A stretch of 64,000 bases of DNA, taken from Colias croceus. Lineage: Eukaryota; Arthropoda; Insecta; Lepidoptera; Pieridae. A program made the position numbers and the translations under genes. How positions within the stretch are numbered: position 1 is the stretch's first letter; the number at the start of each line of letters is the position of its first letter. The DNA lies in contig NC_059549.1 in NCBI RefSeq assembly GCF_905220415.1, positions 8,804,001 through 8,868,000 on the forward strand. Reading direction: 5' to 3'. Of the stretch, positions 12,456-22,600 are shown in pieces. The notes beneath the pieces are model-generated. The model searched no databases. It saw only the letters and a program-made list of their open reading frames with translations, and was not told where the DNA came from.

Positions 12456-13880
12456 ATTTCCTTTACATCGATGATAATTTTAAACAATATACGGATATGA
12501 AACTCGGAAGTATGAATGAAATTGTGTCGCAACGGTGACAAAAGAATTATTTCCTCGTGCCGTATGGGAAGTGGTCGGTTACATCTTTATTGTTACCGTG
12601 ATTATGGTTTGCTTTACCTACGCAATCACCTGAAATGATATGTCTTAACTAATTCTGAGTACGAGAATTTTGTACATTTACTTATACGTTGACGCATTTG
12701 TAAAATTAATTCTGAAATAAGGACGCTGTAAAAGTTAAAGAATTTTAATTAAGTAAGCATAAGAATCAATTGCGCTCATGTAATTTTAAAGTGTTTATTT
12801 ATAGCTACGAATATTCGCCAAGCGTCTATTATTATTTATTCTACTAAATGAAACACTAATTCATTTAAATGTTGACTTGGGACATACCTTTGAATATCAA
12901 ATTTTATTGTTTATAAGGATACTTTGTTCGAAGCTAAATTGAGAAATAAAGTGAACATTTACTGTGTCCACCGTTTCGCTTTACGAGAAAGCTTACCGTG
13001 ATATTGCGAACTCCAACTTACATTGTGCATTCAAAATTTTCTAAACACATTACCACATTGCAATATTTTCTGGGGCATGAAGTACACGACCTTAATTTAT
13101 AAAACTTCCAACACAGTTTGTCTCCAACTTGTGTAACATATGATTACATACAATTTGTTTACTTTCGTTATATTGTAACAATGTATTTTGTTTTACGTAA
13201 ATAACACCCATTGTTGGCAAACGTTGGTGTATTTTTCAGAGAAAATGAGAATTTTGCAACCTAATTTTGAGAACGCTACGTATGAGTTACTCATTTGTTA
13301 TCGTAGAATAATGATAGTTACGTAAATGTATTTTATAAAAGATGGAGACAAATGTGTCGTATAATAAAAAATAAATGGAGTAAGAATTCATGAGACCTTA
13401 TCACATTTTATTACCGTTCACATTCAAAACTGTCCTTAATTTTAAAAGGAAAATCGATTTTGCTGCTTATCAATTTATATAGAAACTGTACCGCAACATT
13501 AATCAAGCTATTACCATCTTCAATTACTCTGTCTCACTTGTTGATTTATGTAAAGCAAAGGAGTAGGTTACACCCATTCCCATAGTTTCGCTATCGATTT
13601 GGACCAGTCATGCGTTCTTGTTGAATGTGTGTGTTTGTTATTGAAGTAGCTGTTCACGTGACTTAGTTGAACAGTGAGTTCCCTTTTGAATTGGCAATAT
13701 CTAATAGCAACTTTTTTGGCTTAACTTATAAAAAACAGACGCAAAGTGATCAAAACGCATAGTCGTAATAGGCTTGTAACATTATAATTATCACGCAGTG
13801 AAACGTTTTTTTAAGTCGTTAGTAAAGTTGCATTTTAGCAGTTACGATATAAGTAATTTGACATTTCTAGGATAGGCGCC
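12456..13880. other. no gene seen
   Basis: AT-rich. The stretch TTATAAAAAACAGACGC near 13730 resembles a TATA box but lacks a matching initiator. Confidence 0.45.
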
Positions 13881-13894
13881 GAAAGGAAGATAAC

Positions 13895-13962
13895 GAATGA
13901 ATGAATGAATGAATGAATGAATGAATGAATGAATGAATGAATGAATGAATGAATGAATGAAT
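13895..13962 (+). repeat. (GAAT)17 microsatellite, the LINE 3' tail
   Basis: About 17 units of GAAT abut the 3' end of the minus-strand LINE. Such short tandem tails are typical of this LINE group; (TTTA)n at 33836-33857 plays the same role in a sister copy. Confidence 0.9.
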
Positions 13963-14235
13963 ACTTTATTTGCACCAGTAACAAAATAATAACAAAAAAA
14001 CACAGAAAATAGAAAAAAAGTACAAAAAGGCGGCCTTATCGCTAATACAGCGATCTCTTCCAGGCAACCTTAGGTCAAGGATCATGAGAATTACGTAATA
14101 TATTGAGGTCGATGGTGCACAACACAATTTATAATAAAATTATACATATATACACATAAGAATATACTATACATAGTTAAATAAATGAGTATACTACATA
14201 TTAAAATAATATACATATACACACAAATATACATT

Positions 14236-15630
14236 TCATAAAGATAAATAGTAATTATATACTTGCTTTTTGAACTCATTCAGTGTCTCAGCTCTTCTGA
14301 TACTGTCGGGCAGACTGTTCCACAGCTTGATAGCACGAACCGTAAAGGAGCTATCATAGAAATTAGATCTATGAACAGGAACATACAACAGGAGTTTATT
14401 AAAGGATCGTGGGGAACGGGTGGAGGAGCTCAAGAATTGGAAATTACTTTTTAGGTAGGAAGGCGTGTTTGGACAGAAAAGGATGCAGTACAAAAGGTTA
14501 AGGATATGAGAGTCCCGGCGGAGTCTGACAGGGAGCCACTTGAGTCTTGTGCGGTATTCACTAATGTGATCATATTTACGTAGACCAAAAATAAATCTCA
14601 CACAGAAGTTCTGGAGACGCTCAAGACTATCAAGTTGGAATTGGAGGAGATCAGGATAGGAGACATCTGCGTAGTCAAACAGGGATAGGAGAAGGGACTG
14701 AGCAAGAGCAATTTTAGTGGGAATAGGTAGAAAGTTTCGGAGTCGTCTGAGAGAGCCAGCTGCTGCAAATACTTTTTTCCTCAGTCCTTTAATTTGATTT
14801 GTCCACGAAAGAGTTTCGTCAATAAAAACACCAAGACTCTTAACGGTGGAACTGTATGGAATGTCAGTGTTATTTATGCAAACTTTAGGCATAGAGGACC
14901 AATCAATTTTAGATATAAGCGACTGACTCCCAATAATAATCACCTGCGATTTTTTCGGATTAATGCATAGACCATGGTCGCGGCTCCAATTACTAATGGT
15001 ACGTAAATCATCATTCATGAGTGCTACTTTCCCACTTAGGTCTTCAAGTGATGAATGACAATAAATTTGCAAATCGTCCGCGTACATATGGTAGAGACCG
15101 GAAATATTCGAAGCAATGGAGTTGATAAATAAGGAAAAAAGAAGGGGAGACAGCACACTACCCTGAGGAACGCCAGAAGTAATATCAGACCAGGATGAGT
15201 AACACTCGTCCAGTAGAATGCGCTGCCGGCGGCCCCCGAGATAGCTGCTAAACCAATTAATCACTGCCGGTGACATGTTAAAAGAAACGCGTAGCAAGCT
15301 CAACAAAACATCGTGATCAACTGTGTTAAACGCGTTACTAAAGTCAAGTAGTGTAAGTATTGTGAGCTGCCTTTTGTCCATACTCAGTCTAATATCGTCT
15401 GTGATCTTGACTAACGCAGTGGCCGTACTATGACCCGGACGGAAACCGGACTGGAAAGGATTGAGAAGGTTGTTTTTGTTAAGGAATCTTGAGAGTTGCT
15501 GCTGTACTAACCGCTCTAAGACTTTCGAAAGGAAAGGTAATATAGATATAGGACGAAAATCGGAGAGGGTAGAAGGATTTTTAGATTTGGGGAGAGGGAT
15601 TATATTAGCGCTTTTCCACGAATGAGGAAA
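14236..15630 (-). CDS. LINE reverse transcriptase ORF2, N-terminally truncated
   Basis: About 464 codons are open without interruption. Motifs in order: SDFRPISILPFLSKVLERLV, FRPGHSTATAL, the first catalytic Asp in LLDFSNAFNTVDHD, SGVPQGSVLSPLLF, the active site YADD (codons 15073-15084), LCINPKKSQV, and the C-terminal LWNSLPDSIRRAETLNEFK segment typical of CR1/Jockey-group LINEs. The endonuclease domain and the first RT motif are missing. An ATG at 15379-15381 is internal and not a real start. Confidence 0.9.
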   Translation of the reverse strand, partial: FPHSWKSANIIPLPKSKNPSTLSDFRPISILPFLSKVLERLVQQQLSRFLNKNNLLNPFQSGFRPGHSTATALVKITDDIRLSMDKRQLTILTLLDFSNAFNTVDHDVLLSLLRVSFNMSPAVINWFSSYLGGRRQRILLDECYSSWSDITSGVPQGSVLSPLLFSLFINSIASNISGLYHMYADDLQIYCHSSLEDLSGKVALMNDDLRTISNWSRDHGLCINPKKSQVIIIGSQSLISKIDWSSMPKVCINNTDIPYSSTVKSLGVFIDETLSWTNQIKGLRKKVFAAAGSLRRLRNFLPIPTKIALAQSLLLSLFDYADVSYPDLLQFQLDSLERLQNFCVRFIFGLRKYDHISEYRTRLKWLPVRLRRDSHILNLLYCILFCPNTPSYLKSNFQFLSSSTRSPRSFNKLLLYVPVHRSNFYDSSFTVRAIKLWNSLPDSIRRAETLNEFKKQVYNYYLSL

Positions 15631-15694
15631 AGAAAGGAAGATATTTATTTTTTAGAATATAGAATGTACTTATCTATGTACTAATCTATAATAT

Positions 15695-15728
15695 GAACGT
15701 ATATTACTTTTAAAAGTAATATACGTTC
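15695..15728. repeat. perfect 34-bp palindrome
   Basis: GAACGTATATTACTTTT is followed directly by its reverse complement, without spacer. It lies 50 bp outside the LINE target duplication. Confidence 0.9.
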
Positions 15729-16344
15729 ACAATAAATCATCATAATGTTTCATCAACCACTTTTCCGTAAACCTTTGAAGCAATAAATATTAAAGTTTCT
15801 GTGAGTAAAGACGATTATTTACATAAAACCCACCTCGTTATCGGAAGTTCATTTATTCCAGAATATTCCTCAAAGGTTTCACTCTGAAATCACTATCTTC
15901 TTTGTAGATGTTCAAAGGATTGAAATTTCATACTCATTACGAATTTATTTACGATGAATTGATTCTGTATTTTATATTTCAATTACAATTTAATATTTAT
16001 CATATTTTGATGGACATAATTCATCTGAAATATAAAATTGCAGTCATTTTACTATTTAACTATCTCAATATTATAATTAATATCGTACCTATGTCCTATA
16101 TCTACGTACAACGTAAGTCATGTCATTATTTCGAATAGTTACCTATTTTTTATTTTCCATCGTAATTCACGCCATATAGGTATTATACTTAGTTAGAACG
16201 AGAAAAATCTATGTAAGTACCTATATAAAGACTTTTATTATTTAAAAAAAATACTAGTAGATCTATATCTAAGTATATAATAGGTACCTGAATTTATATT
16301 TTTTGGTTTTATGGCATTCAAATGCTTTATAAATATAAATTTCT

Positions 16345-16438
16345 AAAGAATAGAAAAAATGAGTTGGTGAGGCATCCGCCCCGGAATGGCGCGAAAGGAA
16401 AGGCGTCCCGCGTCGTGATCGAATTTTTTCTATTCTTT
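16345..16438. repeat. small hairpin element with GC-rich core
   Basis: AAAGAATAGAAAAAAT (16345-16360) and its exact reverse complement (16423-16438) enclose 62 bp of GC-rich sequence (GCATCCGCCCCGGAATGGCG, AGGCGTCCCGCGTCGTG). The flanks continue with partial symmetry (ATAAATTT). Confidence 0.7.
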
Positions 16439-16464
16439 ATATAAATTTATATAATAGGTACCTA

Positions 16465-16641
16465 TCTATACTAATATTATAAAGAGGAAAGGTTTGTAAT
16501 TATGGTTTTCACGCATTCTACTGGACCGATTTTGATGAAATTTGGCACAGACAATCTTTAGACCCTGAGAAAGAACATAGGCTACCTTTTATTGCGAAAT
16601 AATAAATATGTACCATGGGCGAAGCCGGGGCGGACCGCTAG
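16465..16641 (+). mobile_element. Helitron (GCGGACCGCTAG family), complete
   Basis: 177 bp from TCTATACTAATATTATAAAG to CGGGGCGGACCGCTAG, inserted between A16464 and T16642. The 3' end carries a GC-rich hairpin stem ending just before CTAG. Confidence 0.75.
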
Positions 16642-18369
16642 TTACAAAATAAAGCAACAAGTGAATATCTAAGACTTGAAAGTTTTGTGACAGACGTTTC
16701 TTTACCCAGTTACGTTTTATTACAAGAAAATCCGATTTACCCTTCTGCCAAAACATTTCAACCTCTTCCTTCGGAACTTTAACTATTAATTCAGTTACAA
16801 AACAAAGCTTCTCCAATATTCTACGATAAATAAGAATCTTTTACTGAATTTACTATTAGGCTATCTGCTTTGGCCTAAAATTCTACGTTTAGACGAAAAT
16901 AAACCCTAATGCGAAGTGAAATAACGATCATGTTCAAGGAAAATCAATTCAAGTTAAAGACTAATGGTATTATCAAGCTTTGTGAGGAAAATTTCTAGTG
17001 TCTACGTATTATGCTTTTATGGATAAGGTCACTTAAATGCTTTGTCTGATTAAATAGGTAACCATATTATGTAATTTTGTCATGCCATAAAGTTATTTAA
17101 TTCGTCGTTAATATGGTATAGGTATTCATACAGTGGGTAAACAGAAGTTTTGGTTAATTAACAACATAATCCCGATGAGGTTTCATGATTGTAATAAATT
17201 GCCAGGGAGTTTATCATATGAAAAAAAAACAGCATAAATAGTCTATCATCTGTTATTTCTCTGAAAAAGATTGTATAAAATTAAAACTATTTAAATCCTT
17301 AATGAGCCCTATATCCGAAGCTTCCTCTTTGTATTTATTTATTATTTCATATTCTTATATATACGTATAAAGGAAATCAATGGATTCTCTTCTCGTCATT
17401 GACGAGTCGTCAAGCCTTTTCTTTTTTTTCGAGGTCACTTTTTAGACACAGATAAATAATGAATAAACAGATATTGCCCCTCGACACTGTTATAATAATT
17501 AATTGAACAAATTAAATTATTTAAAATTCAAAGCAGTTTCAAGTATTAATTTTTAAAAATAATTTTGTAATTTTACTAATTTAGTAAGTACTTATCTACT
17601 TATTTCTGAGAAAATAAACAAATTGAAACAATCCTCGTTATTACAAATTACAATCTACAGTATTAGCAAAGATAATACCTATAATACTATTACCTATTGT
17701 GATTATGTGGTGATTATTATATTATTATTATCTATGGTACATTATTATCGTACCATTCACAGATTATAATATAAGCTGTGCTAATCTTATTACCTACCAT
17801 TTCCACAGGCTAAAGAAAACCGCGCACATTTCTTGTTGTCGATGGTCAAGCGCATTGAAATATAGAAAGGTTTTATTGTTCATTTATCACAGGACAGGTC
17901 AGGTTCCGTTTTCAGTGAGAAATAATTTCCATCAGCAATAAATTGAACAGAATATGTTGTGTGCCGTACAAGGAGCAACTACCGTTTATCTTTCTCGTGG
18001 TTTAAGGTAGGAACTCACAGGAACAAATTGCGAGGTATGTTCAATTAAGCGGGGACATACGTTGTGTGATGTCTCTGACAGCTGCTTGCGGGATTGTTTA
18101 AAGCGGCTTGCCTTGGTAGAAATAACAATAAAATATTACTAGATTGAGCAAGGCTTAACTAAGTTAAACATGTTTGATGAATGTAAGACGTAAGTAAATT
18201 TTGTTATTAAAAAAAAAACAGGCACGCAATATTTTTCGTTATAAAACCTTTGACTTTATCATAGTTGGTAGGTACTATGTAATATTGGGATGAGTATAAA
18301 ATAGATTTTAAATAAAATATAACCTTTTTAAAGTGAAACTTTTATTACATCGTCTCAAAATTTTTGGTC
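16642..18369. other. no gene seen upstream of the protease gene
   Basis: AT-rich. No coding exon with a membrane anchor for the Stubble-like gene was recognised here. Confidence 0.45.
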
Positions 18370-18442
18370 TGTGTAGCGCATGTCGCGTGTATCGCGGCTG
18401 CCGAGTAGGTATACCTACTCGGCACGCGACATGCGCTACACA
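18370..18442. repeat. GC-rich inverted repeat with central 24-bp palindrome
   Basis: TGTGTAGCGCATGTCGCGT (18370-18388) and its reverse complement (18424-18442) flank a perfect 24-bp palindrome GCCGAGTAGGTA/TACCTACTCGGC (18400-18423). An 11-base extra stretch lies on the left only. Confidence 0.9.
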
Positions 18443-18671
18443 AAGCAGTGTTCGGAACCGTTCGAACAGTTTCACTTTTACCGTGGTTTCATAAAACCAC
18501 ACAACATTTTTTATTTATTTTAGAAACAAAACCACATTTTGTTACCCGGCGCCAGAATGACATTGAGTTTAACATTACCAACAAAATTTTAACAATAAAA
18601 TAACAGACAAATTTAATAAAACCGCTGAAACTCATGACTTACAATAAGCTCCTTCATCGGTAGCATCAGTG

Positions 18672-18711
18672 ATGCGATCAGCACGCGACAGCCGACACCC
18701 GGCGAAAGTCC
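18672..18711 (+). CDS. candidate upstream exon of the Stubble-like gene
   Basis: A relatively GC-rich stretch with an ATG at 18672 stays open for 13 codons plus one base and ends at a strong donor, GTGAGT at 18712. Its phase (1) fits the acceptor before 19476, so the join would read in frame into the cysteine knot. A TCAGT initiator-like motif lies at 18666-18670. Against it: the peptide has no signal or membrane segment, which Stubble needs, and the 5' UTR would be only a few bases. It may instead be a stem exon, a UTR exon or chance. The next bases (18717-18790) encode a hydrophobic run in another frame, without an ATG. Confidence 0.28.
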
Positions 18712-19160
18712 GTGAGTGTCTAGCCAAAGCTTAAGCCCATTTTATTTAGTCTGTATTATATTTATTATCTGTGCTGATAGAACGCTGGGCGCGAACAGCG
18801 CTTGCGAATTGATAATTTTCTGTTATCGAACATGCAAAATGTTATTGGAATATTACATTTTTTTCCTTTTTGTAGTTTTAGAAGCTATTTGTAATAAAGT
18901 TTTGTATAGTTTATGAAGTTCTATATAACATGAATGATGATCTACCTATCGGTTTGCGAAAAGCCGAGAATTTTCGTGTTTTTTTAAGCTTCAAGCTCAT
19001 CAAGGTAGATATTATAATTTAATAATAAAAATGTAAAAAATAATATATTATAATATAATTTTATGTAGTGTTTCTGAGCTATTTATTTTTAATTGGATGA
19101 TGGATTTTTTTTTCAATCTATTTATTTGTACAAGTCACTATTTTTCTTGTTATAAAATAT

Positions 19161-19202
19161 AATCCTAGTTATATTAAATTTTAATTTAATATAACAAGGA
19201 TT
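19161..19202. repeat. 20-bp inverted repeat, AT-rich
   Basis: AATCCTAGTTATATTAAATT and AATTTAATATAACAAGGATT are inverted copies with one mismatch and a 2-base spacer. Confidence 0.8.
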
Positions 19203-19475
19203 GCTTAATTTACTATTACTAGTGACATCTGTTTTCCATTTTCTTCTAGAGTAATTTCTGCATGAAATTCATATTGTGCTACTCACTCATAGATGGCACT
19301 AATATAAAACTCTGGCTATCCTCTCATAGGTGGCGCTGTTTTAAAATTGTTTTGTACACGTACTAGGTACACACTGTACACTTGGTCTTGATGCAAATTA
19401 CTAAAATTAATTCATTCTAATAATTTCTTATATTTTATTAAAAGGTAATTAAATAATTAAATCAATATTTTTCAG

Positions 19476-19640
19476 GTTATCAGATGTCGCGCAAATCATG
19501 CGTGGCTGGCGGCGCGCGTGGTGCGTGCATGTGGGTGCAGGAGTGCAACCGTGTTGGAGGCAAGCATGCAGGCGTGTGTGTGGATGGCTTTATGTTCGGA
19601 TCTTGCTGTCGACTGCCAGACAAGCCTATTGTTATAGAAG
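19476..19640 (+). CDS. Sb: Stubble exon A: disulfide-knot (CLIP-like) domain
   Basis: Acceptor TTTTTCAG ends at 19475 and donor GTCGGT starts at 19641; the exon enters and leaves in phase 1. It encodes six cysteines in the pattern C-x9-C-x5-C-x10-C-x8-C-C, with the motif VCVDGFMFGSCC at the end. This knotted domain precedes the stem in Stubble. Confidence 0.85.
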
Positions 19641-22600
19641 GTCGGTGGATTTAAATTTTAAATTAAAATTGGAAGATATTGCAATTTATTTTATAATTAT
19701 TGTTGTTTGCTTTTCAAATTTCAAGTTTAATTTGAATGTTAATTTAATGCATGCATAAACATGATATAAAGTAGCCGGAAATAATTATTTATTGATCCTA
19801 CAAAAACACTCTACATTGAAATAAATTTAAAGTTTCTCTAGCTTAAATAATATATTATTTCTTTATCAGTCTTATGCGCTTAGTAATAATTTCACAAATA
19901 GTAGTAAAGGTTTCATTATTATCTGTGAAGACAATAATATTAAAATATGTATTTAACTATTTAGCATTTAGTGTTAATTATTCATCTTTTTTTTATTTCA
20001 GAAACGTCAAGTCCAGTCACCATCACAGACAAACCGTATACAGCGCCACCTACCGAAGTAACGCAGGCACCGACTCGACCCACGGCACAAACGCAACGGC
20101 CCTCGTTCATGACGAAACCAATAGATGGCGTTGCATCATATAACTATAGACCGCCAGAACTTAACCTGCCAGTCGGCAATCTAGAATCAAATAGCGAACA
20201 AAATAGTGATATAGTTAATAAAATAACGTATAACAGTGTAAATAAGTACCAAAATGTAAATAGGCCGAACGGCGATGTGGAAGCTAGTCCCCACAACAAA
20301 ATCTCTTCTAGTCTTAGCCTAATGCCGGGTGCGCGACCTATGGCCGTGTCGGAACAACACGCTGAAAACAGTATTTCTTCAGGTGAGTATAGTTATATAG
20401 TTCATAAGTACTTCAACAGATAGCGTTAATTTAAAAATGTGTAACTTGGGCGGTAAATTTTAAACAAACAATCTAATACTCGTAGTATAAATTTTTATCA
20501 ACGAAATTGTATATGTAGTAAAAGCTCGCGGCTTCGCCCGCTTTGTCTAAAAAAAACCGCGTTGCGTAGTTTTAAAGATTTAAGCATACAAAGGGACATA
20601 GGGACAGAGAAAGGGACTTTGTTTTATACTATACTACTAGCTGCTCCACGCGGTTTCACCCCCGTAGCTCCACTCCTGTTGGTCGGACCGTGATAATATA
20701 TTATAGCCTATAACCTTCCTCGATAAATGAGCTATCTAACACCGAAATAATTTTTTAAATCGGACCAGTGGTTCCCGAGATTAGCGCGTTCAAACAAACA
20801 AACTCAACTTTATAATAGTAGTAGGTATAGATGTAGTGATAAACCCACGAAGAAAATCCTTATGATGCTGACACATTTCTTTTTAACAGATATTGTTTGT
20901 TTCAAACTATTCATTATTGCCTGTATTATAAATATTTACAATATTAATCTACTAATTATTTCTATTCCAGCGCACATAATGTCCAGGCCTAACAATGTGA
21001 ACACAATGCACTGGCAAGCTACAACCGAGCCAGCATTCATAACCAAGCCTCGACCCTCAAACTGGGAGAAACCAGGCAAACCAAAACCAACCAAGAAGTT
21101 CACTACAACTACAAGCAAACCGCATAAGAACTACATGAAGCCGAAGGACCCAATGATGAATATGATTAACAAGACTGATGATACCACGGCGCCGACTATA
21201 CACACTACAGCCGCGACGAGTAGTGTGGGTTAGTATGTTAAGGTTTTAATTTTAAAATAATATGGCAATTTATATTTTTAGAGAAGATTTAAGATATTAA
21301 CATTGAGCCCGTTTGTCTATTTTCTTCCATTGCAAAAGGACCTTAGTAATTTTATTTTAAATGTGATTCGTAAGATAGGAATAAAATGTATTTCATTTTG
21401 TTAATTATACAATGTTTTTAAACTGTAGTCAATATAAATTTATTTGTAACTATTTTACTTCAAATGTGTAATCCTCTTAATTATTATTAGCCATGTCAAA
21501 TTCGAAGCATTAGTTGTAATATTATATGAATTAATAATATTTAGGTACACATATAATATAGAAATTTTCACTACACTCATCAGTAGTAAAAGGCCAAACA
21601 AAATAGACCAAGATTTCTTTATATGACTTGTTTTTAATTCCAGAATGCGGTGTAACATCAATGTGGCCCCGTCCCGACTCGCGCATCATGGGCGGCAAGG
21701 ACTCTACCTTCGGGCGCTGGCCCTGGCAGGTGTCCGTTCGACGGAACTCGTTCTTTGGCTTCTCCTCCACACACAGATGTGGTGGAGCCATTATCAATGA
21801 GGGCTGGATTGCTACAGCTGGACACTGTGTTGATGAGTGAGTGACGTACAGACCGATTTGGTGGTCTGTACCCAGTATTGTGGATTGATGTAATATATTT
21901 CTAGTGTGATTAATTACTGTTATTCATTACTTGTTAGTAAGATTTCCAAACCTACAGGATATTCTTTGAGGTTAACTTTCAATAAGCTAGTGAATGTAAT
22001 GTTAAGACTTTATAAAACATAATATTATTTGTGATCGTGACACATGTTTAAATTTTATTTTTATTTTATTTTGAATTTCCAACAAAGAATACATGGTTTG
22101 AAAACTCTTAATTTTAAAATTAAATCTTATACTAAATCTTCAAATACGATAACTAAACTTCTTACATCGCAGCGTAAACAAGCAAAACCCCGTGGTACTT
22201 ATTTCGCAATAAAAGGTAGTCTATGTTCTTTCTCATGGTCTAAAGATTTTCTGTGCCAAATTTCATCAAAATCGGTTGAGAGGTTTAAGCGGGAAAGCGT
22301 AACAGACAGACAGACAGAGTTACTTTCGCATTTATAATATTAGTAGAGATTTTACCATTATTGCCCAACAGACAGAACCACTAACCATAAATACTTCACT
22401 TATACAAAAATTTAAAGTACCATTATTTCCCACTATCACTTACGAAACACCTTCCTTCCAGTCTGCTAACATCAGCAATCCGAATCCGCGTCGGCGAGTT
22501 CGACTTTTCCTCTGTATCAGAACAGTACCCTTACGTAGAGCGTGGTGTAGCCAGAAAGGCAGTACATCCGAAGTATAATTTCTTCACATACGAATATGAT

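Larger units (their letters stand above)
13893..15631 (-). mobile_element. CR1/Jockey-group LINE, 5'-truncated, recent insertion
   Basis: A 12-bp direct repeat GAAAGGAAGATA at 13881-13892 and 15632-15643 flanks a minus-strand LINE. From its 5' truncation (15631) it reads through part of the reverse transcriptase to the stop at 14236, then a 3' UTR of about 275 bp, and ends in a (TTCA)n tail next to the target duplication. Intact coding and perfect duplications mean a young insertion. Confidence 0.9.

Noticed and set aside
18308..18502. 64-codon minus-strand gene
   Set aside because: It spans the nested palindrome, which reads through on both strands; the peptide has no recognisable feature.
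22044..22337. 97-codon + strand frame in protease intron 4
   Set aside because: It runs through a minus-strand Helitron; similar frames occur in other copies of that repeat.
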